Assembly (NCBI RefSeq): GCF_000813325.1
Contig: NZ_BBQE01000014.1
Length of the DNA stretch: 64,000 nt
DNA from: Sulfurospirillum cavolei
GTDB taxonomy: Bacteria; Campylobacterota; Campylobacteria; Campylobacterales; Sulfurospirillaceae
Reading direction: 5' to 3' (one strand)
In this document: positions 1 through 8,300 of the stretch, in pieces
How positions within the stretch are numbered: the stretch's first letter is position 1
Layout: every line of letters starts with the position of its first letter
Made by a program: the position numbers and the translations under genes
Notes under the pieces: generated by a model
Seen by the model: only the letters and a program-made list of their open reading frames with translations
Databases searched by the model: none
Told to the model about the DNA's origin: nothing

Positions 1-117
1 TTCAATAAATTTATCAATCGAAGCAAAAACCTTTGCCACTTCATTTTTTTCCAAAGTAGCGATAAACTCTGCAAATGGTTTTTTGGTGTCAAGTTCGACA
101 AATTCAACGGTGTACAT
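1..117 (-). CDS. RelE/ParE/HigB-like toxin, 3' part cut by window edge
   Basis: Only the first 39 codons are inside the window. The protein opens MYTVEFVELD, then KKPFAEFIATLEKN and VAKVFASIDKFIE. This matches the N-terminal strand plus helical hairpin of phage Gp49/HigB-type RelE-family mRNA interferases, which are normally 90-120 residues and paired with an HTH antitoxin. The antitoxin would lie outside the window, past position 1. A TATAAT box ends six bases before the ATG, so the mRNA may be leaderless. The family call rests on a short N-terminal pattern and is moderate. Confidence 0.6.
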   Translation of the reverse strand, partial: MYTVEFVELDTKKPFAEFIATLEKNEVAKVFASIDKFIE

Positions 118-123
118 GAAAAT

Positions 124-129
124 ATTATA
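124..129 (-). promoter_or_regulatory. -10 box (TATAAT), possibly leaderless promoter
   Basis: On the minus strand GCTATAAT is followed by only six bases (ATTTTC) and then the ATG of the toxin-like gene. A normal start 6-8 bases after the -10 would put the transcript 5' end on the start codon. No -35 is obvious, which is common for sigma70 promoters in Campylobacterota. Confidence 0.5.
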
Positions 130-175
130 GCAAAAGTTTATGGGTTTTCACGCTCTAACCCCTTTACATGTAAAG

Positions 176-322
176 CTATTTTTCATACGTCCTAAAGTAC
201 CACATGAGTGCGAACATAAGTCCTGAGGTGGTGGCATTGGCTTCGTTGAACATGAAGGCGAGTGTTTTTTCTCGTTTAACGTAAATCACATCGATGTTTT
301 CGCAATCTATATCTCCGTCCGC
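176..322 (-). pseudogene. Decayed copy of the 3' end of a Nudix hydrolase gene
   Basis: Translated on the minus strand this stretch reads ENIDVIYVKREKTLAFMF, then TTSGLMFALMWYFRTY and EK-stop. It closely matches the last ~45 residues of the intact Nudix protein at 1203-1790 (ENIEVIYLKREKTIEFMF ... TTSGLMFALMWYFKTY). Homology stops near 322, and no Nudix box or start codon precedes it. It is therefore a truncated duplicate tail, in direct orientation to the intact gene and about 900 bp from it. A CTTTACATGTAAAG palindrome (162-175) sits just after its stop codon. Confidence 0.8.
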
Positions 323-514
323 TTTCCAAACTCACCAAAGATATTTTGGAGCAATTAGAGATCGTCTAAAACCGCTTTTTTCGATCTCGCGTATGGTTTC
401 TTGGCTACTCGTTTGTAGGTTCTTCGGGTGACGTTGCGGCAATTTTCGCGCTATACGTTATATTTTAAATTATATTACGATACAATATGTTTCATTGCAC
501 TAAGGAGAAGCACG

Positions 515-676
515 ATGAGTGAAGTTTACGCTATCTTTTTGTCCGCCGTTTTTTCAAGTTTTATCGTTACTTTGGGCATCGCAACGCTCATCGGTACGGT
601 ATATGTCCTGACGTATAAATGCTTTGCATCGTATATTTCGTTTGACAAAATCGCACAAGCCGGAAAGAAAAAATAG
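515..676 (+). CDS. Small single-pass membrane protein, unknown
   Basis: A 53-residue protein starting MSEVYAIFLSAVFSSF. It has one hydrophobic segment (about residues 5-35) and a basic tail, QAGKKK. The start is fixed by AAGGAG at 502-507, eight bases before the ATG; a longer reading frame upstream has no ribosome site. A TACAAT box lies at 481-486. I do not recognise the family. It sits between the Nudix tail copy and the molbindin gene, and may simply be an accessory membrane peptide. Confidence 0.5.
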   Translation: MSEVYAIFLSAVFSSFIVTLGIATLIGTVYVLTYKCFASYISFDKIAQAGKKK

Positions 677-704
677 CAACGCATCGCGATGATTGCGTTA
701 GCAA

Positions 705-734
705 TTGACAATACATATCCGTCCGTGACATAAT
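705..734 (+). promoter_or_regulatory. Promoter for molbindin gene (TTGACA-18-CATAAT)
   Basis: TTGACA at 705-710 and CATAAT at 729-734 are separated by 18 bases, and the molbindin ATG lies about 50 bases downstream. An ACATGT (739-744) sits in the presumed 5' leader. I see no clear ModE operator. Confidence 0.5.
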
Positions 735-784
735 TCTCACATGTATTAAGTTTTGGCTTGATAGACACACTAAAAGGATTGCAT

Positions 785-1210
785 ATGAAGATTAGCGCAC
801 GAAATCAAATTTTAGGAAAAATCGTCGAAGTGAAAAAAGGACCCGTTAACAGTGAAGTGATCGTCACTCCCGCTAGCGGCGAAAAAATTGTTTCCGTTAT
901 TACCAACGATGCGGTTGAAACGCTCGGCTTGAAAGCGGGGAGCGAAGTGGTCTGTATTTTCAAAGCGCAAAGCGTTTTACTGGCAAAAGCCGACATCGCA
1001 TTGGCGGTTAGCGCACGCAATAAAATCAAAGGAACGATCACGGAGATTAAAAACGGAGCGGTCAATTGTGAAGTCGTTATCACGACGCCAGCGGGTATCG
1101 TCGTTACCGCCGTTGTTACCGAAGATGCGAAACAAGAGCTCTCTTTGGCAAAAGGCGATAGCATTTACGCTATCATCAAAGCTTCCAATATTTTAGTCGG
1201 TGTTAATTAA
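785..1210 (+). CDS. Molbindin: tandem Mop/TOBE molybdate-binding protein
   Basis: A 141-residue protein made of two TOBE (Mop) repeats. The first opens MKISARNQILGKIVEVKKG and the second, near residue 75, SARNKIKGTITEIKNGAVN; each ends with the IKA/FKA-S-V/I-L strand. Di-Mop proteins bind molybdate or tungstate oxyanions and store or buffer them in the cytoplasm for molybdoenzymes. AAAAGGA at 771-777 supports the ATG at 785. It overlaps the convergent Nudix gene by eight bases. No modABC genes are in the window, so it looks like a stand-alone molybdate store. Confidence 0.85.
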   Translation: MKISARNQILGKIVEVKKGPVNSEVIVTPASGEKIVSVITNDAVETLGLKAGSEVVCIFKAQSVLLAKADIALAVSARNKIKGTITEIKNGAVNCEVVITTPAGIVVTAVVTEDAKQELSLAKGDSIYAIIKASNILVGVN

Positions 1211-1790
1211 CAAACGTTTTCGTAGGCTCATACGTTTTAAAGTACCACATCAGCGCAAACATCAGCCCTGATGTGGTCGCGATACTCTCGTCGAACATAA
1301 ATTCGATCGTTTTTTCCCGCTTCAAATAAATCACTTCGATATTTTCATTGTCGATTCCGCCGCCTTCGCTCACTTTCATACTTTCATCTAAAACGACGTA
1401 ATAAAGCGTCTGACGACCGCCCGCAAAACCTACCGCCGTGTAAAACGACGAAATTTTTTCTATTTTACCTAAGGGTACGTCATAGCCCGTCTCTTCGAGT
1501 ATCTCTTCTTGCGCGATTTCGATTAGGCTTTTGTCTTTATCGACGATGCCCGCACACAACTCGTACGTAAAGCCGTCATGATTTTTCAGATAAATAGAAG
1601 GGCGAAACTGTTTGACGAATACAAAAGAGTCTAAGGCTTTATGATAAAGTAAAATGGCGACGCTGTTATGCGTATCGACGATATCCCAACGTTTTTCGAC
1701 ATTGTTGTGCATGTAGTACATGCTTTTGGGTTTAATATAGCACGAGTCGATACACTCCTCGATTTTGAGCACCTCAATCGTATGGTCCAT
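1203..1790 (-). CDS. Nudix hydrolase, NUDT14/ADP-ribose pyrophosphatase-like
   Basis: A 195-residue protein likely to hydrolyse a nucleoside diphosphate sugar. The Nudix region reads GIVDKDKSLIEIAQEEILEE followed by TGYD, about residues 80-103. The last part EE-x-x-EE-x-G-Y fits the Nudix box, but the first conserved Glu is Lys and the usual Arg before Glu is Glu, so the box is slightly divergent. The layout (VFVKQFRPSIYL before the box, FYTAVGFAGG after) resembles UDP-sugar and ADP-ribose pyrophosphatases. Its tail is duplicated at 176-322. It lies four bases after corA on the same strand and may be co-transcribed with it. Confidence 0.8.
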   Translation of the reverse strand: MDHTIEVLKIEECIDSCYIKPKSMYYMHNNVEKRWDIVDTHNSVAILLYHKALDSFVFVKQFRPSIYLKNHDGFTYELCAGIVDKDKSLIEIAQEEILEETGYDVPLGKIEKISSFYTAVGFAGGRQTLYYVVLDESMKVSEGGGIDNENIEVIYLKREKTIEFMFDESIATTSGLMFALMWYFKTYEPTKTFVN

Positions 1791-1793
1791 CGC

Positions 1794-2756
1794 TTAAATC
1801 CAGCCTTTTTTCTTAAAAAACAAGATAGGCGTAATCGCCGAAAGTGCCATTAAAAAGAGTGAAAAGGCATATCCGTATTGCCAATCAAGTTCGGGCAAAA
1901 CTTTAAAGTTCATTCCGTAAATACTCGCGATCAACGTCGGCGGTAAAAAGATAACGTTCATAATCGTAAAGATTTTAATGACTTTATTTTGCTCGATGTT
2001 CAAAACGCCCACGAAAATGTTCTGCAAATAATCAAGTCTTTCAAAATTAAATTCGGTATAGTCGATCAAAGACTTAATATCCTTAAGCATGATGACGATG
2101 TCGCCTCGAAGCGAACTGTCGTCGTATTTGTTCGACTTTAAAAAAGAGGTTAAAATGCGTTGCTTATCCATCAAGTTTTCGCGAATATTCATATTCAAAT
2201 CTTCAAACGAGGAGATTTTCTCCAACATCTCTTCGTCGTCGTTCGTATAGTCGGTAAAAACGTGTTTACGCAAACGCGTGATGTCTTTAGAAAGTTTTTC
2301 GATGATGTCGGCGTCCGCGTCGATTCTGATGTCTAAAAGTTGCGAAAAGATGTAGTAACCGTTTTTAAATTCGCGCGGGGCATAGTAAAAGCGTTTGCTA
2401 AATTCTTCAAAGGTTTTGAGCTCTTTATAGCGAATAGAGATCAAAAGATTGCCCTGCAAAATAAACGAAACCGTTTCGTTATGCGCACTATCGTCATTGG
2501 CGATCAAAAAGAAACTGTTGATTTCGATTTTTTTATCTTCTTCCCAATAACGAGACGAAATCTCGATCTCTTCGGACTCTTGTTTGGTCGGGAAATCGAT
2601 CCCGAACGTATGTTCGACAAAGACGATCTCTTCACTGGTCGGAAGTAACATGTCAAGCCAAACGACTTTGCTTTTTTTATCTTCGTTATCGTCGAATTCG
2701 CTCAAATCCGTAATGACTTCTAGCTTATTGCTGTTTTTAAAGAAACATCGTATCAT
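1794..2756 (-). CDS. corA: CorA-family magnesium/cobalt transporter
   Basis: A 320-residue protein with the classic CorA plan: a soluble N-terminal domain, a long helical stalk (about 150-255), then two membrane segments. The signature YGMNFKVLPE (Gly-Met-Asn at 281-283) closes the first membrane helix, and the protein ends with a basic KKKGW tail. CorA forms a homopentameric inner-membrane channel for Mg2+ (also Co2+, Ni2+). Length is normal. The Nudix gene follows on the same strand. Confidence 0.95.
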   Translation of the reverse strand: MIRCFFKNSNKLEVITDLSEFDDNEDKKSKVVWLDMLLPTSEEIVFVEHTFGIDFPTKQESEEIEISSRYWEEDKKIEINSFFLIANDDSAHNETVSFILQGNLLISIRYKELKTFEEFSKRFYYAPREFKNGYYIFSQLLDIRIDADADIIEKLSKDITRLRKHVFTDYTNDDEEMLEKISSFEDLNMNIRENLMDKQRILTSFLKSNKYDDSSLRGDIVIMLKDIKSLIDYTEFNFERLDYLQNIFVGVLNIEQNKVIKIFTIMNVIFLPPTLIASIYGMNFKVLPELDWQYGYAFSLFLMALSAITPILFFKKKGWI

Positions 2757-2809
2757 GGACTCTTCTTCTCTTTTTTTTTAAATTCTATCGCAAAACGGTT
2801 ATCGTTTGC

Positions 2810-3991
2810 TTACATGTCGCTTTTTTTATCGAACGGATACGCGTATTCGAAATTTTCTTCTTCTACGGGAGGCACATGTTCTTTTAAAGCCGTTTCAACC
2901 TTCTCTTTCAGCGCTTTAGTATACTCCAAAAATCCGCGAAGGTCGTTACCGCTTAAAGCACTTTTAGCGATTTTGACGACGCTTGCGGGATTGATAGCGA
3001 CATTATTACGGTAAAGTCCGAAATGCAGGTGCGGTCCGCTGCTAAGCCCCGTATTGCCGACATAGCCTATGACTTGCCCTTGTTTAACCTTTTGTCCGCT
3101 ACGAAGCCCTTTGGCAAAGCCGTTAAGATGCCCGTAAAGCGTTTTATAACTGCCGTCGTGACTCACTTCGATCGTATTGCCGTAACCGCCTTTTTCGCCG
3201 ACGAAATTCACGCGTCCGTTACCTGCCGATTTGACGGGCGTTCCCACGCTTGCGGCATAGTCGATACCTAAATGCGCACGGTACTTTTGTAAAATGGGAT
3301 GCCAGCGCATCAACGTAAACGGGGAAGAGATACGCGTATAATTGACGGGCGTACTGAGCAAGAAGTTTTCGAGTTCCTGACCTTTAGCGTCGTAATAACT
3401 CTCTTTATAATAAAAAATATAGTTTTGTTTATTTTTGGTCTCGATCATCGAAGCGTCGATCTTGATAGAACCGAACTGTTTTCCGAGCCTTCGTTTTTGG
3501 CGATACAGTAATACCAATTGATCGTCTTTTTTCAAATTGCGAAGATTTACGCCGCTGTCGCGAAACGATTGCGCGAATTCGTTGGCTAAAAGATTGTTTT
3601 TCGTCGCATTCACGATATCCACAAAAGGAGAATTTTGAATGTCAAGAACCAAAGCATGCTCTTCCAACTGCACGGCAATCGGCTCTATCTCCATGATAAA
3701 CTGATCGTTTTTTTGCTTGATATGCATCTGAAGCTCTTCACCGATCGGAATCAGCACTTGCTCTAAAGCATTCGTATCGCTATTGCGAAGGACTTGGTAT
3801 TTGATGCCGGCGATAATCTCGGCGGCCAATTCTTGCTCTTCTTTATCCAAACTGTAGTAAATCGATGAAGGAAGTTGATTGTGTTCTAGAAACGTTAAGA
3901 AAGTTTCGCCTTTAGGCCATTTGAGCTCTTCTAAATAAGCCGCGGCGGAGAAGGATAGCAGTAGCAGCCACGCGATGATTAGTTTAGTCAT
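2810..3991 (-). CDS. M23 peptidoglycan endopeptidase, Csd3/Pgp3-like
   Basis: A 393-residue exported LytM-type metallopeptidase. The signal peptide is MTKLIIAWLLLLSFSAAA. The zinc motifs are HLGID (240-244) and HLHF (from 321), with YGHLN between them. The N-terminal half (FLEHNQLPSSIYYSLD, ISAG-like linker, VPIGEELQMHI-like strand) resembles Helicobacter Csd3/HdpA and Campylobacter Pgp3, whose N-terminal domain covers the active site. Those enzymes cut peptide crosslinks and carboxy-terminal residues in peptidoglycan and set helical cell shape. GAGGAGGG precedes the ATG. It is divergent from the PgbA-like gene, as in C. jejuni Cj1215/Cj1214 from memory. Confidence 0.85.
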   Translation of the reverse strand: MTKLIIAWLLLLSFSAAAYLEELKWPKGETFLTFLEHNQLPSSIYYSLDKEEQELAAEIIAGIKYQVLRNSDTNALEQVLIPIGEELQMHIKQKNDQFIMEIEPIAVQLEEHALVLDIQNSPFVDIVNATKNNLLANEFAQSFRDSGVNLRNLKKDDQLVLLYRQKRRLGKQFGSIKIDASMIETKNKQNYIFYYKESYYDAKGQELENFLLSTPVNYTRISSPFTLMRWHPILQKYRAHLGIDYAASVGTPVKSAGNGRVNFVGEKGGYGNTIEVSHDGSYKTLYGHLNGFAKGLRSGQKVKQGQVIGYVGNTGLSSGPHLHFGLYRNNVAINPASVVKIAKSALSGNDLRGFLEYTKALKEKVETALKEHVPPVEEENFEYAYPFDKKSDM

Positions 3992-4139
3992 TGTCCCTCC
4001 TCGTCTGGATGGATTTTAGCGGAACAAATCTTACAAAACGCCTAAGAAAGCCTAGCAAAATCCCTAAATTTTTCTCCGATTGCCGCTTCGAACCCTCAAG
4101 AATACCCCGTCCATAAAGCGTTATGAAAGAACTCTATAG

Positions 4140-4145
4140 TATAAT
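4140..4145 (+). promoter_or_regulatory. -10 box (TATAAT) for pgbA-like/glcD/yihY operon
   Basis: TATAAT about 46 bases before the TTG start of the PgbA-like gene, with no good -35. The intergenic region 3992-4170 otherwise holds the upstream region of the divergent M23 gene and no open frame that I can support. Confidence 0.55.
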
Positions 4146-4191
4146 CATTGGCAAAAAATAAAGGGTTAGTTTGCCCTTCAAGGAGTTCGTA

Positions 4192-4911
4192 TTGAATAAG
4201 CTCGTTTTAGCTCTATCTTTTTTGGTGTTATGTACGTTTGCGCAAGCTCAAACCCTCTTTAAAGAATACAAGACGAAGGTTCTTGAGACGTCCGACACCC
4301 AAGTAGTCATTGCCGATTCCCCCGAGATTGTTATAGGTGCGAGCGGCGTTATTAAACACTCTTTCGATGCTAAAACGACCACGATTATTGCCCGCGGCGA
4401 CGTCGTCCAAAAAGACGGTACGAAAGCCGTTTTAAAACTTGCGAAATTCGAAATGCTCTCTCAAGGCGCATTCCCCGAAGCGGGCGTCAAACCGATCGTC
4501 GGTGACGAAGTGATTATGAACTACTTGTACGATCGTGCATTGATCGTCGTTCCAAACGCCAACGTCTTTCGCGATATTACCAAAGAGTATTCGGACATTA
4601 CGTGGATTCACCCCGATCTTGTTGCGGCATACCTTAGCAAACTCTATCGTCCAAACCCCGATCAATCGATTTTTCGACAAGCATGCTATCAAAACACGGC
4701 TTCTTTGATCTTCTTCGGTATCAAAGACCAAGGGTATTTCGTCGATTGCCACAATTTCAATACGATCAAAACCGTTAAAATTTCCAACTCGGGCGAAACG
4801 CAACTGCCGTTTTACGCACGTGTCAAAGACATCGAAACGTCATGGTTTAGTTGGAGTAGCTCCAAAATTAGCGACTACGATAGCTACTATAAAACGTTGA
4901 TCGGAAAATAA
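4192..4911 (+). CDS. Exported protein, plasminogen-binding PgbA N-terminal-like
   Basis: A 239-residue secreted protein starting at TTG (MNKLVLALSFLVLCTFAQA, a signal peptide), preceded by AAGGAG with six-base spacing. The mature part starts near QTLFKEYKTKVLE and contains PEIVIGASGVIKHSFD and TTIIARGDV, which fit the PgbA/PgbB N-terminal domain of Helicobacter and its Campylobacter relatives. The H. pylori proteins bind plasminogen, but that function should not be assumed in an environmental bacterium. Two cysteines (C near 168 and 188) could form a disulphide. It is followed after three bases by glcD. Confidence 0.7.
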   Translation: MNKLVLALSFLVLCTFAQAQTLFKEYKTKVLETSDTQVVIADSPEIVIGASGVIKHSFDAKTTTIIARGDVVQKDGTKAVLKLAKFEMLSQGAFPEAGVKPIVGDEVIMNYLYDRALIVVPNANVFRDITKEYSDITWIHPDLVAAYLSKLYRPNPDQSIFRQACYQNTASLIFFGIKDQGYFVDCHNFNTIKTVKISNSGETQLPFYARVKDIETSWFSWSSSKISDYDSYYKTLIGK

Positions 4912-4914
4912 ACG

Positions 4915-6297
4915 ATGTTAGAGACAAGCCATCTTAGCCATTTTAAACGCCTCTTAGGCGAAGAAAACGTTTACGACGATAAAGCCCATCTGCTAGCGTA
5001 TTGCTACGATGCGACGCGTACGCGTTACTTACCCGACGCGGTTTTGTTTCCGCGCCATGAAGAAGACGTCGCGGCGATTTTAACGTATTGTAACGAACAC
5101 CGCATCGTGATCACGCCACGAGGGGCGGGAAGCGGATTTACCGGCGGTGCATTACCCGCAAACGGCGGTATCGTCCTTGCGTTTGAAAAACATATGAACA
5201 AAATCCTTGAAATCGATATGGAAAACATGGTAGCGGTCGTGCAGCCGGGCGTTATCAACATGCACCTTCAAAAAGCGGTCGAAGAGCTAGGTCTTTTTTA
5301 CCCGCCCGATCCGGCGAGCGAAGAGTATTCAACCCTTGGAGGAAACGTCAGCGAAAATGCCGGCGGTATGCGTGCGGCAAAATACGGAATTACCAAAGAT
5401 TACGTGATGGCACTTCGTGCGGTACTTCCAAACGGCGAAGTCATTCGTGCGGGCAAACGTACCATTAAAGACGTTGCGGGTTACAATATCGCGGGTATTT
5501 TAATCGCCAGCGAAGGAACGCTCGCCGTAATTACCGAAATCACGCTGAAACTCATCGCCAAACCCAAAATGGCACAAACCGCCATGGGCGTTTTCCCGAG
5601 CGTCGATGATGCGATGAACGCGGTTTATAAAACAATGGCATTAGGCGTCACGCCCGTTGCGATGGAGTTTTTAGACAATTACTCGATTCGTGCGGTCGAG
5701 CAAAAATTCCATAAAGGCCTCCCAATCGATGCGGGTGCTATTTTGATTACCGATGTGGACGGAAATAGCCAAGACGAATTAAGCCAACAACTCGACATTA
5801 TCGAAAAAGCGTTCCATGAAAACGGCTGTTCTCACTTTAAACGCGCACAAAACGAACAAGAATCCAAAGATTTGTGGTTCGCCAGACGCAATGCCAGCCA
5901 GTCTATCACGATTTACGGCAGTAAAAAACTCAACGAAGACATTACCGTTCCGCGAAGCAAGCTTCCCGCACTTCTTAAAGCGATCGGTGAAATTGCACAA
6001 AAATACGACGTCACGGTTCCATGCTTCGGGCATACGGGTGATGGCAACGTGCATACTAACGTGATGGTCGACGGAAGCGATCCGAAACAGCTCGAAATCG
6101 GACATCATGCCATCGAAGAAATTTTCAAAGCTACCGTTGCTTTAGGCGGAACATTGAGCGGTGAACACGGTATCGGACTCAGTAAAGCGCCTTTTATGCA
6201 TTTGGCGTTCAGCGATGCGGAGATGGAACTCTTCCGCTCGATCAAAAAAGCGTTTGATCCCAACACTATTCTCAATCCGTCTAAAATGGGGCTTTAG
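4915..6297 (+). CDS. glcD: FAD-linked oxidase, GlcD (glycolate/D-lactate dehydrogenase)
   Basis: A 460-residue flavoprotein of the PCMH/FAD-oxidase C family. FAD-binding motifs are PRGAGSGFTGGALP (about 63-76) and GGNVSENAGGMRAAKYG (about 143-159). The C-terminal substrate domain has CFGHTGDGNVHTN and GTLSGEHGIGL. Family members oxidise glycolate, D-lactate or related 2-hydroxy acids and pass electrons to the respiratory chain through GlcE/GlcF-type partners, which are not beside it here. The preceding gene ends three bases upstream and the next gene starts inside its stop codon, so the three genes form an operon. Confidence 0.92.
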   Translation: MLETSHLSHFKRLLGEENVYDDKAHLLAYCYDATRTRYLPDAVLFPRHEEDVAAILTYCNEHRIVITPRGAGSGFTGGALPANGGIVLAFEKHMNKILEIDMENMVAVVQPGVINMHLQKAVEELGLFYPPDPASEEYSTLGGNVSENAGGMRAAKYGITKDYVMALRAVLPNGEVIRAGKRTIKDVAGYNIAGILIASEGTLAVITEITLKLIAKPKMAQTAMGVFPSVDDAMNAVYKTMALGVTPVAMEFLDNYSIRAVEQKFHKGLPIDAGAILITDVDGNSQDELSQQLDIIEKAFHENGCSHFKRAQNEQESKDLWFARRNASQSITIYGSKKLNEDITVPRSKLPALLKAIGEIAQKYDVTVPCFGHTGDGNVHTNVMVDGSDPKQLEIGHHAIEEIFKATVALGGTLSGEHGIGLSKAPFMHLAFSDAEMELFRSIKKAFDPNTILNPSKMGL

Positions 6298-7076
6298 TGT
6301 TAAGCGCGAAAGAGTGTAAAGACTTTTTCAAAACCTTAAGAGACGTAGAACTAGCGCACTACGCCTCTTCTTTAAGCTTTCATACGATTCTTTCGTTGAT
6401 TCCTATTTTACTCGTTACCTTTAGTATTTTCACCAAAATGCCCCTGTTTGAAGTTTACTACGAAAAGCTTCAAGGGTTTATCTTCAGTTCTTTGATTCCG
6501 ACCCAACAAGACGTTATGATACGCTACTTGCGCGATTTTATGGAAAACACCGGCAATATGGGCGTCGTAGGGCTTATCTTTGTGGTGTATATCTCGGTTA
6601 TGTTCTTTTTGGATTACGAAAAAATCGTCAGCAAAATCTTTGAAATTCCGACCCGTAGTTTTTGGGAAGCCCTTTCGACGTATTGGACGACCGTAACGTT
6701 AATGCCCTTGGGGCTTATCGTCTTTTTTTACGTTCAATCGTTTGTGACGAGCGACTCGCCGTTTGTCGTCAACTTGATGGCATATGCGGTCATCTGGTTA
6801 CTCTTTTTTACGCTTTACAGCATCTCCGCCAAAATCAAAATTTACTTTAAAAGCGTACTGATCGCCTCGTTTATCGCTTCGTTGTGTTGGTACTGCTCCA
6901 AAATCGTCTTCGTCCTTTACGTCACGTACAACAAAACCTACCTCAGCATTTACGGCTCTTTTAGTATTTTACTTTTCTTCTTTATCTGGATTTACCTCTC
7001 GTGGTTTATCTACCTTTACGGGTTAAAACTTTGCTTTTTACTGAATCAAAAAGAGGCTCGCGCCGCTCAAGCCTAA
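6297..7076 (+). CDS. YihY/BrkB-family inner membrane protein
   Basis: A 259-residue integral membrane protein starting at GTG within the stop of glcD (TAGTG). The N-terminal HYASSLSFHTILSLIPILLV is the YihY/UPF0761 signature, and about six membrane segments follow, including LYGLKLCFLL near the end. It was once annotated as RNase BN, which is no longer accepted; its function is unknown. The 3' end overlaps the convergent comEC gene by 39 bases. Confidence 0.88.
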   Translation: MLSAKECKDFFKTLRDVELAHYASSLSFHTILSLIPILLVTFSIFTKMPLFEVYYEKLQGFIFSSLIPTQQDVMIRYLRDFMENTGNMGVVGLIFVVYISVMFFLDYEKIVSKIFEIPTRSFWEALSTYWTTVTLMPLGLIVFFYVQSFVTSDSPFVVNLMAYAVIWLLFFTLYSISAKIKIYFKSVLIASFIASLCWYCSKIVFVLYVTYNKTYLSIYGSFSILLFFFIWIYLSWFIYLYGLKLCFLLNQKEARAAQA

Positions 7077-8300
7077 ACAGACGAACACAAGGCTTTTAAA
7101 ACGAATCGCCCCCAACGATAAAAGAACAAAAAGCGCTAAAAACCATACGGGAAAATTGAGAAAATAGTACGTTGAGGGCACGCTTAAAAACGCTAAAAGC
7201 ACACCATCGAGAAGCCCTCCGTAACCCATGACATGTAACAAAACGCCCAAAGGATAAAAAGCCACGAACACAAGGCTGGTTATCGGAGTCGTTAATTGTA
7301 AAAAAGTAAAGACGGGGAAAAACGTATGCACGAGCGGTAGCATCAAGAAAAAAACGCCCAGATCGACGATAAGCACTAAAACGCCTTTTGGTAGCGTTCC
7401 GAAGTGATGCAAAAGTAAAAAAAGATAAAACACGCCCGCAACGGAGAACCAAAACGAAAGCGAAAACCAAAGAGAGGGAAAAAGTGCCAATAAAAACAAC
7501 GATGTCAGTCCAAGCGTTCCGAAGGAAAGAAGTTTGATACCGCGGGAGAAGAGGAAAAAGCCAAAGACGCTCATCGCAAAAGCCCTTAAAAACGAAGGCA
7601 TAAAATCAAGCACGACCATATAGCCGAACAAAACACCAAAAACGATACAACTTAAATCAAACGTTGCATTACGATACGGGAAATAACGACTTTGAAAAAA
7701 ACGATAGATCGGACGAAGGAAGAAAAAAAGTAAAAAGCTAATCACGCCGACGTTATAGCCGCTAATGGCGATCAAGTGCGAAATGCCCCATTTTTGCACC
7801 TCGTCTCGCAACTCTTTGGAAATCGGCGTAGCAAAAAAAAGCGTTTGGTACAACTCGGCAAGCTTTTCGTTTTCGTGTTGCTCGGCAATAAATCGATACC
7901 ACGCTTTGGCATTCCACGGCGGAGCGTCTTCATAGATTTCGTAGATCGAAAGATTGGGTGCGTAAAAACCTTTCACGTAATCGTAAAAAGTGACTTTATC
8001 GACTTTCAGCTTGACTTTCACCCTACTTTGAAACGTCACGTCCATCGCACGCCACGACGTCGTGTAAACTTCCGCACCGCCTAAGTCTAGTTTGAGCTTT
8101 AAAACGTCGTAGGTTTTGCCTTTATCGTTGGTTTTGCGGTAATGGTTTAAAACGGTCGCTTTTCCTACATGTAAGGATTCTTTGACCAAGCTTTGGTAAC
8201 GGTAAAATTCAAAAAGCAGTGAAACAAATGCTAGGCAAACGACCGCTCCCATCAAAACAAAAAACTCTTTTTTGTTCGCAAAGAGCGGTAGGTCGCGCAT
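7038..8300 (-). CDS. comEC: ComEC/Rec2 competence channel protein, short form
   Basis: A 420-residue polytopic membrane protein. After an N-terminal membrane anchor and a small soluble domain (about 45-145), the competence domain starts at ISHLIAISGYNVGVI (about 169-183), the ISG(H/N)-type signature. Eight or more hydrophobic helices follow. There is no C-terminal metallo-beta-lactamase domain, as in other Campylobacterota. ComEC carries one DNA strand across the inner membrane during natural transformation. It ends head-on into yihY and abuts dnaB (8300). Two ACATGTAA words lie in the gene (7231, 8167). Confidence 0.88.
   Translation of the reverse strand: MRDLPLFANKKEFFVLMGAVVCLAFVSLLFEFYRYQSLVKESLHVGKATVLNHYRKTNDKGKTYDVLKLKLDLGGAEVYTTSWRAMDVTFQSRVKVKLKVDKVTFYDYVKGFYAPNLSIYEIYEDAPPWNAKAWYRFIAEQHENEKLAELYQTLFFATPISKELRDEVQKWGISHLIAISGYNVGVISFLLFFFLRPIYRFFQSRYFPYRNATFDLSCIVFGVLFGYMVVLDFMPSFLRAFAMSVFGFFLFSRGIKLLSFGTLGLTSLFLLALFPSLWFSLSFWFSVAGVFYLFLLLHHFGTLPKGVLVLIVDLGVFFLMLPLVHTFFPVFTFLQLTTPITSLVFVAFYPLGVLLHVMGYGGLLDGVLLAFLSVPSTYYFLNFPVWFLALFVLLSLGAIRFKSLVFVCLGLSGASLFLIQ

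Noticed and set aside
323..514. Possible remnant of another gene after the Nudix copy
   Set aside because: Short translations such as IFGEFGKRTEI appear on the minus strand but are cut by stops and match nothing I can name.
805..1164. A 119-codon open frame on the minus strand opposite the molbindin gene
   Set aside because: It is the antisense shadow of two repeated TOBE domains, with no ribosome site and no recognisable fold.
1709..1723. Palindrome GCATGTAGTACATGC
   Set aside because: It lies in conserved Nudix-gene codons (Met-Tyr-Tyr-Met-His) and does not match the dispersed ACATGT word; probably chance.
6297..7076. RNase BN annotation for the YihY-like gene
   Set aside because: The name is historical; the protein is a polytopic membrane protein with no nuclease motif.
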